A stretch of DNA of 64,000 bases. It comes from Bdellovibrio sp. 28-41-41. Its GTDB lineage: Bacteria; Bdellovibrionota; Bdellovibrionia; Bdellovibrionales; Bdellovibrionaceae. The stretch lies in the NCBI GenBank assembly GCA_002256935.1, contig NCGL01000007.1, positions 1-64,000 of the forward strand, given 5' to 3'. Under the pieces are notes generated by a model that was not told the DNA's origin, made no database searches, and saw only the letters and a program-made list of their open reading frames with translations. The position numbers were made by a program, and so were the translations under genes. Below are positions 8,848 through 17,605 of this stretch, in pieces (positions within the stretch are counted from its first letter, which is position 1; the number at the start of each line of letters is the position of its first letter).

Positions 8848-9439
8848 AATAAAAGTTAATGTCATTGGTGATTCTCATACAGCCCTGACATTCGGACAAA
8901 CTATTATCGAACGCATTTCTAATGACGTCGATTTACATTTGATTGCATTCAGCGGACTGCGTTTGCAGCACTTAAGTCAGTGGATGGATCAGAAAGCAGA
9001 ATTAAAGATATTAAATTGTGAATTCAAATATCGATCGCCGGTCGGCTTCAGCAAAAACCCAGAAGACATTGGGTTTGATTTTGATATAAACGATGCCGAT
9101 GTGTTGGTGGTAGCGCTAGGAACAAATGATATCGTCAAATGTGTCGGCGCTAAAGCGTCCTTTAAAACCTATCTTGAGAGTTCAATAAAAATGGAGCTTG
9201 AGAAAATCAAAGTTGAGAAAGTAATTTTTGTCGAACCGCCGTTATTGAATATAGATAAGGACGCAAAGATTCGTACACCATTGTTAGCATTGATTAAAAG
9301 TTTTGATTTTAAAGTTATTCCCTGTGGCCAGTTCAAAGCGGATCAAAGCGATGGGATTCACATGAGAAAAGAAATGGCTCAATATTTTGGGGATTCGGTA
9401 GCTAAAGCTCTATTAAAACTGATTCTTCCACATCATTGA
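8840..9439 (+). CDS. small SGNH/GDSL-like hydrolase without signal peptide
   Basis: A 199-residue protein starting at ATG 8840, which overlaps the stop of the preceding SGNH gene by 8 bp. It carries VIGDSH (Ser12), GTNDIV and DGIH (Asp171, His174), the blocks of the SGNH fold. No signal peptide or membrane segment is seen, so it is probably cytoplasmic, unlike its neighbour. Its role may be de-acylation or editing of an acyl donor, or it may be an O-acetylation accessory; neither is shown by sequence. Its last 27 bp overlap the convergent dcd gene. Confidence 0.7.
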   Translation: MSKIKVNVIGDSHTALTFGQTIIERISNDVDLHLIAFSGLRLQHLSQWMDQKAELKILNCEFKYRSPVGFSKNPEDIGFDFDINDADVLVVALGTNDIVKCVGAKASFKTYLESSIKMELEKIKVEKVIFVEPPLLNIDKDAKIRTPLLALIKSFDFKVIPCGQFKADQSDGIHMRKEMAQYFGDSVAKALLKLILPHH

Positions 9440-9949
9440 TTCGACGGGAATAGCTTTTATTTCGTTGTATTTAGCCGATTTTTTTTCGTTGTACGGAGTT
9501 AATAGCTCCCCATCGATTTCGAAGTAAATAATTTGTCCAACAGGCATACCAGGGTAAATACGAACTGGCTTTTTTACAGAAATTTCAAGTGTCCAATGAT
9601 TGCAGAAACCAACATCGCCTTTACCAGCTGTTGCATGGATATCTATACCCAAACGACCAACCGAAGATTTGCCTTCCAAGAAGGGCACATGCTTGTGAGT
9701 TTCTGTATACTCTTGAGTGACACCTAAATAAAAATTTTCTGGAGTGAGAACATAACCTTCTGGTGGGATTTCGAAGGTTTCGATTTCGTTATGCTTTTTA
9801 GCGTCCAAAACGGAGTCTTTATAAACCGCTAGGGTTTTCCCTAAATGAACGTCATAACTGTTACTACCTAAACACTCACGACGAAAAGGCTCTACTTTAA
9901 TAGAACCTTCATTCATACATTGAAGTATTTTTTGGTCAGTAAGAATCAT
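9413..9949 (-). CDS. dcd: dCTP deaminase
   Basis: A 178-residue protein of normal length for Dcd. GKSSVGRLGIDIHATAG holds the conserved Ser-Arg and the catalytic-site region, and GMPVGQIIYF the C-terminal trimer strand. The enzyme deaminates dCTP to dUTP in pyrimidine deoxynucleotide synthesis; whether it is mono- or bifunctional cannot be told here. It starts 3 bp after the stop of rpmG, so the two form an operon. Its 3' end overlaps the convergent SGNH gene by 27 bp, with no room for a terminator between them. Confidence 0.93.
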   Translation of the reverse strand: MILTDQKILQCMNEGSIKVEPFRRECLGSNSYDVHLGKTLAVYKDSVLDAKKHNEIETFEIPPEGYVLTPENFYLGVTQEYTETHKHVPFLEGKSSVGRLGIDIHATAGKGDVGFCNHWTLEISVKKPVRIYPGMPVGQIIYFEIDGELLTPYNEKKSAKYNEIKAIPVESMMWKNQF

Positions 9950-9952
9950 TAA

Positions 9953-10132
9953 TTACTTAGTTTCTCTGTGTACAGTGTGCTTTTGTAGATTAGGGTTGTA
10001 TTTCTTAAGTTCCATACGTCCCGGAGTCTTTTGTTTGTTCTTAGTTGTAGTGTAACGAGATACTGGTTTGCCAAGAGCGCGAGCTTCTGTGCATTCCAAA
10101 GTTACGATAATACGTCCTGATTTCTTAGCCAT
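9953..10132 (-). CDS. rpmG: 50S ribosomal protein L33
   Basis: A 59-residue basic protein that begins [17 protein letters not shown] and contains SRYTTTKNK and LKKYNP, which are hallmarks of L33. It lacks the CxxC pairs of zinc-binding L33 forms: only one Cys, in LECTEA, is present. It is part of the large ribosomal subunit. The ribosome-binding site AGAGG lies about 5-6 bases before the ATG. It is followed after 3 bp by dcd. Confidence 0.95.
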   Translation of the reverse strand: MAKKSGRIIVTLECTEARALGKPVSRYTTTKNKQKTPGRMELKKYNPNLQKHTVHRETK

Positions 10133-10230
10133 AAAAACCTCTTTAATTCAAAAATACAGCCCTTAGCTAGTAACAAATTCACTTGGGTTTAGCAACACGA
10201 AATGCAATAATCCTTTTCTGGGAGAGAAAA

Positions 10231-11085
10231 ATGAATCTTTTAAGCACATTGATACTTTCTATTTTGTGGATTTTTCATTCAACCGCTACGCCATTAGGTT
10301 ATTTTTCAGGCAGTCAGGGTAAGCCCGAATCACTGGCGACTCTTGTGAATCAGGTGAAACCTGGGACCGTCGTGATTATTGGAGAACCTCACAATAATAA
10401 ACTGGCTCAGCACGGGCAGATTGAAGTGATGTCAGCACTTCGTAAAGCTGGTTTTACGGTTTCTGTCGGAATGGAATTTTTTTCATACCCAATGCAGGCT
10501 AATTTAGTGGCCTTTCGAGCGGGTCAGCTATCAGAGGCCGATTTTTTGAAAGCCACAGCATGGGGTGGTGACAAGTTTGAGTTGTACCGAGATCAAGTAT
10601 TGTTCCCATTATCTGCCGAGGGGGCGACGACGATTGCTATAAATGCCCCGCGTTATTTAACGACTAAGATTCGTCAGACAGGGTTCTCAAGTTTAACGGC
10701 GGACGAAACGGCGTTGCTGCCACCCAATTACCAAGGCGGGAATGCTAATTACCGGGAACGATTTGCGATCGCTGCCGGTCCACACTTGTCACCGCAAACA
10801 TTTGACGGCTACTTTAACGCGCAGAGTGTCTGGGATGATACGATGGCTTGGCAAACGGCGCAGTTTTTAGCGAACAACCCGAACCATGTGTTTGTTATCG
10901 TTGTAGGTGAGTTTCATGTCCAGTACGGTGGTGGATTGCCGGATCGCCTAAAAGCACGGGGAATCAGCTCTATACTGACCCTAAGTCAAGTTGACCATAG
11001 TGTTTATTCTGATGAAGAATTGGAAGAAGAGCTAATTCCACATCCCAAGTACGGCGCTCGCGCTGATTTTCTTTGGGTCTTTTAG
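10231..11085 (+). CDS. ChaN-family (Tiki/haem-uptake superfamily) exported protein
   Basis: A 284-residue protein. I chose ATG 10231 because GGGAG sits before it and it opens a signal peptide ending near STATP; a TTG start at 10183 would hide the signal in the middle. The GEPHNNKLAQHG stretch, VGMEFFSYP and the late VVGEFHVQYG are the glutamate/histidine motifs of the ChaN/Tiki fold, which in other bacteria binds haem or acts as a metal-dependent protease-like domain. No lipobox Cys is visible, so it is likely a free periplasmic protein. A CheY-like gene follows after 9 bp. Confidence 0.75.
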   Translation: MNLLSTLILSILWIFHSTATPLGYFSGSQGKPESLATLVNQVKPGTVVIIGEPHNNKLAQHGQIEVMSALRKAGFTVSVGMEFFSYPMQANLVAFRAGQLSEADFLKATAWGGDKFELYRDQVLFPLSAEGATTIAINAPRYLTTKIRQTGFSSLTADETALLPPNYQGGNANYRERFAIAAGPHLSPQTFDGYFNAQSVWDDTMAWQTAQFLANNPNHVFVIVVGEFHVQYGGGLPDRLKARGISSILTLSQVDHSVYSDEELEEELIPHPKYGARADFLWVF

Positions 11086-11094
11086 AGGAGCCCT

Positions 11095-11502
11095 ATGTTT
11101 CCGACGAGCACGCGAATATTAATTGTTGATGATATGGCGTCTATTCGCGATCTAGTTCGAAATCAATTGAAAGTGTTGGGTTTCACCGAGATTATTGAAT
11201 CCGAAGATGGCGTACTAGCATGGACGGTGCTTGAAAACCAATATGCGCAAGCCAATCCAATCGAGTTGGTTATTTCTGATTGGAACATGCCCAAAATGAA
11301 GGGTTTGGATTTGTTAAAGAAAGTTCGCTCAAGCCAAGTGTTTGAGCAATTACCATTTATATTATTAACGTCCGAAGCAGAACGAGAGCAAGTTACAGAG
11401 GCCGTGATGGCCGGTGTGTCTCAGTATATCGTGAAGCCATTTTCTGGAAAAGTATTCGAAGAAAAATTAAAGACGGCGTATCAGAAACATTTTAAGAAAT
11501 AG
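11095..11502 (+). CDS. CheY-like single-domain response regulator
   Basis: A 135-residue receiver domain with no output domain. The acidic pocket Asp12-Asp13, phospho-acceptor Asp62 in SDWNMP, Thr92 and Lys114 (IVKPF) are all in place, so it should be phosphorylatable. The WNMP and KPF motifs are typical of chemotaxis CheY. It lies 9 bp after the ChaN-like gene with a good RBS (GAGGAG). It converges on a CheA-like kinase gene, which is the obvious candidate partner, although no methyl-accepting receptor is nearby. Confidence 0.88.
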   Translation: MFPTSTRILIVDDMASIRDLVRNQLKVLGFTEIIESEDGVLAWTVLENQYAQANPIELVISDWNMPKMKGLDLLKKVRSSQVFEQLPFILLTSEAEREQVTEAVMAGVSQYIVKPFSGKVFEEKLKTAYQKHFKK

Positions 11503-11526
11503 AGACCTTTTAAAAAATAGAGTCGA

Positions 11527-13449
11527 CTATGCGGCCTTTGTGTTTCCAGTAGCGTTTGAATCTGGGAATGGAAGTTGAAATAAGAATTCGGTGTATTTGC
11601 TGACTTCTGTATTTATTTGGATTGTTCCACCCAGTTGATCAACTTCGTATTTAACGGCATCTAATCCAACACCGCGACCACTCGTTTCCGTGACATTATC
11701 GCGAGTGCTGAACGACGGATTAAAAATAAAAAGAATCACTTCGTTATCTGACAGATGAGAATGTGGGATTTTCTTCTGAGTCAATTTGGCGCGAATGTGA
11801 CTCGCGTTTACGCCCTGACCGTCATCACGGTACTTGATCTGCAAGAATTTTCTATTTTTCTCAACGATAGAAAATTCGATGGTTAACAATCCTTTTTGAT
11901 CTTTATCAAATTTACTTCGGATCGTCGGCGATTCGATGCCGTGATCTACAGAATTACGAATGACGTGAATGAAGCTGTTAAAAAAACTATCAAACACTTT
12001 CAGAGGAATCAACGTGTTCTCATTTTTTACAACAAGGGGATAGATCGCTTTTTCAAGTAACTGAGCCGTCTTTTCAATTACGATTGGGTATTGGCTGACC
12101 AAATTTTTTACTGGTTGAAAGTATAACTTTTCTTCAAGGAAGCTTCTAACGTCTTCAATTTTTTGCAAGCGAAGCATGCGCTGAATTTCAGATTGATTGA
12201 ACACGATGTTATCATCATCATGAGTGCTAAGCTCGCCAAAGACATCTTGATAAAAAGCCGTGATTGACGCTGATTCAGATTCGATTTTCTTTTTTAGGTC
12301 CGCGATCATAACATTGCTTGCTGCGGTAGGCTCGTGCGGCTGCATTTTCTCTTCGAGTTCGTGAGTGACTTCTTTTAGAGTGTTATAGGAAAACGTAGCA
12401 GCGCCGCCTTTGATCGTGTGTAAAATACGCAAAATGGAATCGCGATTGTGTGTGGGGTCTGCATTTAATAGAGTAAACTCCGAATTCAATGTCTGCAGAT
12501 GATTTTTCGTTTCCAGCAAAAACATACGTAGTTCTTTTTTATTTTGGATCATTTTTAAAATCGACTGAACTTTCTCGCGATCTTGTTCCGCTTGATTTTT
12601 GGCCACGACTAAATCGGTTACGTCAGAACCGACACAAACAATTTTGTCAATTTTTCCATCTTCACTGCGAATAGGAAAGTAGTCGAGTGAAATTGATTTC
12701 AGATCGCGTGGAATGTTCTCAGGGCCAAGGGGTTTTAAATCATCAAACGGCAACATTTCACTAAATACCGTAAATAACCAGTTTTTAAATCCATCAACTT
12801 TGGCGGGTTTAATTTTTAAAACGTCCCAAATATTGAGTCCGCTGGGTGCTACACCTAAAATATCTAAACAGGCTTTAGAATACAGTGGTGCACAAAGGCC
12901 GTTAACGTCGAAAACAAAAAAAGCTTGGTTAAGGCTGTCCAGCAATGCTTTCATAAGAACATTCAAATCTTGGATCTCGGCGGTCCTTTGACGAACAATG
13001 AATTCCAAGTCTTTTGAGTAAAGTTCTAATTGATTGCGTGCGGTTTTGAGTTCATCAATATAAGATTCTTTTTGCTCTAATTCTGCACGATATTTTTTTT
13101 GAAGTCTTTCTTCCAAAGTCACATCACGAAAGAAAACGATAAATTCGTTTACTTCGGGCCGAGGTGAGTAGGGTTGGATAGTAATTTGCGCTTTTCCATT
13201 TTCGTACGTGTCGGTATTGAATTTTAATTCTTTGTACGGAGTCGCCGTCGCAATGGACGATAGTTGACTTAAGTATTCAAAAGGCTCTTCGAATCGAATG
13301 GCCTGTGCCAGAGGTATTTTGTTGCGAATTAATTTGCGGGAGTTAGTTCCGCAAATTGTAGCCCCTGTCTCGTTACAATATAGGATCTGGCCCTCGGGAT
13401 TTAGGACAAATACCGGTTCCAACAAAGAGTCGAAAAGTGAATAGCTCAC
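11527..13449 (-). CDS. CheA-like PAS-PAS-Hpt-ATPase histidine kinase
   Basis: A 640-residue cytoplasmic kinase. Order: PAS domain (about 5-110), a coiled coil (about 115-165), a second PAS (about 170-280), an Hpt domain with His344 in LHTIKGGAATF, and a CheA-type ATPase with the N-box HVIRNSVDHGIE near 494-505, DDGQGV, and GRGVGLDAV. It has no CheW-like P5 domain, so it should not dock to chemoreceptors in the usual way, and no fused receiver. It starts by an ATGA 4-bp overlap with the FecR-domain gene upstream, so the two are co-translated. The FecR protein may supply an envelope signal. The CheY gene at 11095 points toward it. Confidence 0.85.
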   Translation of the reverse strand: MSYSLFDSLLEPVFVLNPEGQILYCNETGATICGTNSRKLIRNKIPLAQAIRFEEPFEYLSQLSSIATATPYKELKFNTDTYENGKAQITIQPYSPRPEVNEFIVFFRDVTLEERLQKKYRAELEQKESYIDELKTARNQLELYSKDLEFIVRQRTAEIQDLNVLMKALLDSLNQAFFVFDVNGLCAPLYSKACLDILGVAPSGLNIWDVLKIKPAKVDGFKNWLFTVFSEMLPFDDLKPLGPENIPRDLKSISLDYFPIRSEDGKIDKIVCVGSDVTDLVVAKNQAEQDREKVQSILKMIQNKKELRMFLLETKNHLQTLNSEFTLLNADPTHNRDSILRILHTIKGGAATFSYNTLKEVTHELEEKMQPHEPTAASNVMIADLKKKIESESASITAFYQDVFGELSTHDDDNIVFNQSEIQRMLRLQKIEDVRSFLEEKLYFQPVKNLVSQYPIVIEKTAQLLEKAIYPLVVKNENTLIPLKVFDSFFNSFIHVIRNSVDHGIESPTIRSKFDKDQKGLLTIEFSIVEKNRKFLQIKYRDDGQGVNASHIRAKLTQKKIPHSHLSDNEVILFIFNPSFSTRDNVTETSGRGVGLDAVKYEVDQLGGTIQINTEVSKYTEFLFQLPFPDSNATGNTKAA

Positions 13450-15593
13450 TTAAATACGCCCTCGTTTTTGCTATGAATTAATTGGAATTCGCGTGCCTCG
13501 GTCCAATCAGAAATGCGGCTTGCATCAGCGTCGATCTGACGAACCCGCCAGTAGACTTTGCCAAGAGGCAACTTGGTTTTGATTAGGAATTTGCTTTCAT
13601 TCAGTTTCTGACGAGTGTGGATTTTTTTAAATCCCTTATCAAAGGCGATTTCAAGTTCGAAATCCTTTTTATCTGTTGTTGAATCCCAATTTAGCCAAAT
13701 AAATGGCTCGTTTTCTTTTTGTAAGAACACCGTCAATTTATTTTTTGGTTCTGCTAGAACCGGTCTAGAAAGGCGCTTGATGTAGCTGTAATTAGATGTC
13801 TGTACGTTTGATGGCTCTGATTTTTGTTGTAGGCTAGAATCAGAAGCGATGACACGGAAATGGAATTCGCCCGGCTTCTTTACATTGTAAATTAAATTTG
13901 TAGACTCTTGTTCGATCTTTTCGGATGAGCTGAAATCACTGGAATCAGATACTTCTACAACATACTTGCTAGCTAAGTAAACGGGGCTCCAGCTTAATTT
14001 CATGCTAGTTTCCGGTGCCATGCTGTCTGGATTGTCACTGCGCTCAACAACAGGTGGGATAGCGCTTAGTTTTGGAGAATTAAACTTTGTTTGCAGTTCA
14101 CCCACGTCACTGAAATCACTTGAAACATCTTCGCTCGTAATCGCGCGAACACGGTAATAGTGTGGTCCATAGTTTTTAGGAACAAAATTAACTTCCGTCG
14201 TTTTCGAAGGGATTTTAACTGGTTTTTTGAATTTCGGATCTTTGAATGAAATTTCGACTTCGTATTTAGTCGCTTGTACTGATGGCTGCCATTTGACGGC
14301 TATAGGACTAATCGAAGACGGCGAGCGTGACGCTGCTGCGTTGAACGTTAGTTTTTTTGTTAACAATATTGGGGGCGCCGGTTTGATGATTTCTTTTTGA
14401 TGAACAAAGACCTCGAACGTACGAGTTTCACTCCAGTCAGCAATCAGTTCTTGTTTCTTTCCACGTGCGCGAACGTAGTAGTTACCCTTTCCTAACATTT
14501 GATCAAGAGCATAGGATTTAACTAGCTCCTTATCGTAAATAGGCTGGCTAAAATCAGCTGTCGTGGCTAATTGCACTTGGATAGTGTCGTAGATATTTGT
14601 CCACGATATTTTTACTGGTTCCCGATGAGCGGCGGTATCACCTTTAACTTCGACATCAAATTTTTTGCCTTCTGTCGGCTCTATTATCGCTAGCTTTTCT
14701 AGATACTGGACAGTGAAGGTTCTTTCAGGCGAAGTCACAGTGCTGCCGTCACCATCTTGGCCCGATACTTTCCAGAAGTATGCGCCAGGAGGCAAGTCTT
14801 TCACCAAAACTTTGGCTTTAATATTTGGTGCTGTTAAAACCACCGTTTTAAAGTCTTTATCTTTACTAATAGTTAGTTCGTTCTTATCAGTACCTTGGCT
14901 ATGCCAATCTAAAAAGAAAGTTTTCTCTAGCGGGCTTTGGTAGAAAACGGCTTGATTTTCTGTTACCAAAGTAATCCAACCCGGAGCTGGTTTTTGCACA
15001 ACACCTGTTGGCTTGATAACCAATGGTTGTTCTTTAACTAGCTCTTCCGTATTTGAATTTGCGGTCTGCTTAACAGATAGCTTTCCAGAAAGAAGTTTGA
15101 TTTTTGTTAAACCGAACTTTGGTCTCTTAATTTCCAGTTTTGATGTATTTGATTCCTTTTTAAGGAGGATCTTTTGAGAACCTGCTTTAAGTTCTAATTT
15201 TGATGACTGTACGATTTCGGTCTGGATATTACCATAGCGTAAATTTAACTCTAAATTTCCATTTTTCGAAACAAGTGTAACCAATGAGTTTTCGTTCAAA
15301 AAGATTTTTGACCCGTCGACTAGATTGATTTGAGTTTGAGAGTGCTTTCCAGTGAACACGCTATCGCGTTCAAATACGACTTCAGATTTTTGAGCTGAAT
15401 TCCAAGTGAAACTGTCACTGGCGCGAAGGCGAACATCATTTTCTGCTTGGTTGATAAAGCCGATTTTTGCATTTCTGGATTCGCGATTTTGAAATAGGAA
15501 TGAATCGTCGTATAAAAAATACGAGAAGACGCACATAATTGCGATTGCTAAAAACAATATTGCTTTGTCGGTACGATTAAACTTCAATGGCAT
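13446..15593 (-). CDS. membrane-anchored FecR-domain protein with Fn3-like repeats
   Basis: A 715-residue protein with one N-terminal transmembrane helix (about residues 11-28) and a large exported part. Residues about 45-180 match a FecR domain (ALVTL-like SLVTLVSKNGNLELNLRYG core). Several beta-sandwich repeats follow, each with a motif like ATKYEVEIS, SKYVVEVSDSSDF or DFELEIAFDKGF and ending in FHFRV, YYRVR or YWRVR, which look like fibronectin-III-type modules. It is divergent from the SpoIIE phosphatase gene and overlaps the kinase gene by 4 bp. A role in sensing the cell wall or envelope is likely but inferred. FecR in iron systems controls a sigma factor, and none is near. Confidence 0.8.
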   Translation of the reverse strand: MPLKFNRTDKAILFLAIAIMCVFSYFLYDDSFLFQNRESRNAKIGFINQAENDVRLRASDSFTWNSAQKSEVVFERDSVFTGKHSQTQINLVDGSKIFLNENSLVTLVSKNGNLELNLRYGNIQTEIVQSSKLELKAGSQKILLKKESNTSKLEIKRPKFGLTKIKLLSGKLSVKQTANSNTEELVKEQPLVIKPTGVVQKPAPGWITLVTENQAVFYQSPLEKTFFLDWHSQGTDKNELTISKDKDFKTVVLTAPNIKAKVLVKDLPPGAYFWKVSGQDGDGSTVTSPERTFTVQYLEKLAIIEPTEGKKFDVEVKGDTAAHREPVKISWTNIYDTIQVQLATTADFSQPIYDKELVKSYALDQMLGKGNYYVRARGKKQELIADWSETRTFEVFVHQKEIIKPAPPILLTKKLTFNAAASRSPSSISPIAVKWQPSVQATKYEVEISFKDPKFKKPVKIPSKTTEVNFVPKNYGPHYYRVRAITSEDVSSDFSDVGELQTKFNSPKLSAIPPVVERSDNPDSMAPETSMKLSWSPVYLASKYVVEVSDSSDFSSSEKIEQESTNLIYNVKKPGEFHFRVIASDSSLQQKSEPSNVQTSNYSYIKRLSRPVLAEPKNKLTVFLQKENEPFIWLNWDSTTDKKDFELEIAFDKGFKKIHTRQKLNESKFLIKTKLPLGKVYWRVRQIDADASRISDWTEAREFQLIHSKNEGVFK

Positions 15594-15637
15594 GACATTT
15601 CTCTATCGTCCGAATGTGAAGAATCATTACTACTAAA

Positions 15638-15701
15638 GGTCTAGAGATTCAAAAAATCCTATAACGATACACCTCTATTTAGGTCTAGGTCAGCTAGACC
15701 T
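15638..15701. promoter_or_regulatory. CTAG-containing inverted repeats in a divergent promoter region
   Basis: The 168-bp gap between the FecR gene and the SpoIIE gene holds GGTCTAGAG (15638-15646) and a perfect hairpin: AGGTCTAG (15681-15688), loop GTCAG, CTAGACCT (15694-15701). It is upstream of both genes, so an operator is more likely than a terminator. Related CTAG palindromes occur at 18092-18109 and 29582-29593. Confidence 0.45.
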
Positions 15702-15761
15702 TTCCCTTACCAGCCTCTTTATTAGTTATCTTTTGAGGCAGTTCCTTTTAAAATCAGAGGT

Positions 15762-17597
15762 GTGAAAAAAAGAACTTTCTCTTTAAAATACAAGATTTTA
15801 CTATTATTAACAGTTATTCCTAGCATCGCGTTGTTTACATACGTATTGCTGGCGATGAATATCTTCACAAAAGATAAGATAGCTTATATCTACGATTCAT
15901 CCGGGAATTTGTCTCAAGCGCTATCTCAGCAGTTGAGAGTTCTAATTACGGGTGTGATTTCTAATAATAAGTCCGTCTTTCAAGAGTTTGTGACGACGAA
16001 AACATTCGGTAACACAGCTCTGACACATTTTGAAAATGAAAATGGTACCGATGCTATTTTAGCCTACGAAGTGGATGAATCTACAAAGCAGATGACGTTT
16101 CTTTCGATGATGGCTAGAAACAAAATGGATTACGATAGTCTAAAAAATAAAATAGATACTCAGTTAAAATACGAAGTTCAGTATATAAAAGGAAATCAGC
16201 GTATCCTTTATAACTTGGATCAAAATGACAAAATTTATTTTGTTGAAAAGACGACGCCTATTGCGGGAACGAAAGCCATTTATTTCGTGGTGGTAATTAA
16301 AGCTGAAGAATTCTATGATACGTTTTCGACGAGTTCGGCTCAACAACTATTTTTGATCAATCAATTTGGCCAGGTGGTTTTGGGACCTAATCAGGTTCCC
16401 GAGAAAGATATTGCAAAAGTATTCGAACTTAAGTTCTTAAAAAATAAAGATAACCGATTTCAGCAAGGGGTCGAGGAAACCATCGATGCCGATAAGAAGG
16501 AGATGATTATCTCATTCTCTGAAATTGGATTTGGTGATTCCTACGTATTGGCCGCTGTAAAAAAAGAGTTGGCTTTATCGGCACTTGATCAGTTATTGAA
16601 AAAGTCTGTTGTCTTCTTCGTTCTACTTGTTGCCGTGATTGCGATTGTTTCCTTGTTTGCTTCTGGATCAATCACAAATGCACTGACTCAGTTATTTGAG
16701 GCGACAGAAAAAGTGACTCAAGGAAAATTTGATATTCAAGTGAAAGTCAAGACCTCTGATGAAATTGGCGCGCTGGCGGACAATTTCAATTTGATGGCAA
16801 AAGAAGTTTCGCGACTGGTGGCTCAAACCGCAGAGAACGCACGTATGCAGAATGAATTGCAAACGGCAAAGACTGTGCAAGAGACTTTGTTTCCAGACGC
16901 AAATGCGCTATTGGAAAAAATAGCGATCTCAGGGTTTTACGAGCCAGCCAGTGAGTGCGGGGGCGATTGGTGGCATTACTGCATGATCAATGGTCGTGTA
17001 TTTTTCTGGATTGGCGATGCGACCGGGCATGGAGCGCCTTCCGCATTGATTACAAGCGCGGCGAAATCGGCTGCGGCCATTATTGAGTCATTAAATGTTG
17101 GGCCGGGTAGTGCGATGGAATACCTGAATCGTTGTATTTATGAAGTCTCTCGCGGTCGCTTGATGATGACATTTTTCATAGCCTGCTATGATCCGGCAAC
17201 TAAGAAGTTGACCTATGCAAACGCGTCTCATGAATCCCCATATTTAATTAAGAAAAAAGCGGGTCCAATTAAGAAGAAAGATTTGATTCCCTTAAACGAA
17301 GTTAATAATCCCAGATTGGGACAGGGACGTAGCACGAAGTATGATGAGACAACGGTAGACTTCGATTTTGAGGACTTTATTTTTTTCTACACGGACGGTG
17401 TCCCAGACGTTAGAAACGGTGCGGAGACGGCCTGGGGCGAGCGTGAGTTCCTTAAAACTATCGTTGAGACTCAGACGGATTTTCCACCGGTAGATGTTTT
17501 TATTGAAAGGTTTGTAAATAAAATGCAAACTTATAGGAGTGGCTCAACCCTGGTGGATGATGTCACATTTTTTGGAATTAAAAATTTAAATGGCTAG
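15762..17597 (+). CDS. membrane-bound SpoIIE/RsbU-type serine phosphatase with HAMP domain
   Basis: A 611-residue protein: TM1 (about 10-32), a periplasmic sensor region, TM2 (about 280-300), a HAMP linker, a short coiled coil, and a PP2C-like SpoIIE domain from about residue 390 to the end. The metal-binding aspartates are in GGDWW, GDATGHG and VDDVTF. Such phosphatases dephosphorylate anti-sigma antagonists or STAS proteins in partner-switching systems. The STAS-like gene 8 bp downstream is its probable substrate. The start is GTG at 15762, but the purine-rich AGAGG lies only 1 base before it, an odd spacing. Upstream in-frame codons offer no better start. Confidence 0.88.
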   Translation: MKKRTFSLKYKILLLLTVIPSIALFTYVLLAMNIFTKDKIAYIYDSSGNLSQALSQQLRVLITGVISNNKSVFQEFVTTKTFGNTALTHFENENGTDAILAYEVDESTKQMTFLSMMARNKMDYDSLKNKIDTQLKYEVQYIKGNQRILYNLDQNDKIYFVEKTTPIAGTKAIYFVVVIKAEEFYDTFSTSSAQQLFLINQFGQVVLGPNQVPEKDIAKVFELKFLKNKDNRFQQGVEETIDADKKEMIISFSEIGFGDSYVLAAVKKELALSALDQLLKKSVVFFVLLVAVIAIVSLFASGSITNALTQLFEATEKVTQGKFDIQVKVKTSDEIGALADNFNLMAKEVSRLVAQTAENARMQNELQTAKTVQETLFPDANALLEKIAISGFYEPASECGGDWWHYCMINGRVFFWIGDATGHGAPSALITSAAKSAAAIIESLNVGPGSAMEYLNRCIYEVSRGRLMMTFFIACYDPATKKLTYANASHESPYLIKKKAGPIKKKDLIPLNEVNNPRLGQGRSTKYDETTVDFDFEDFIFFYTDGVPDVRNGAETAWGEREFLKTIVETQTDFPPVDVFIERFVNKMQTYRSGSTLVDDVTFFGIKNLNG

Positions 17598-17605
17598 AGG
17601 AACGT

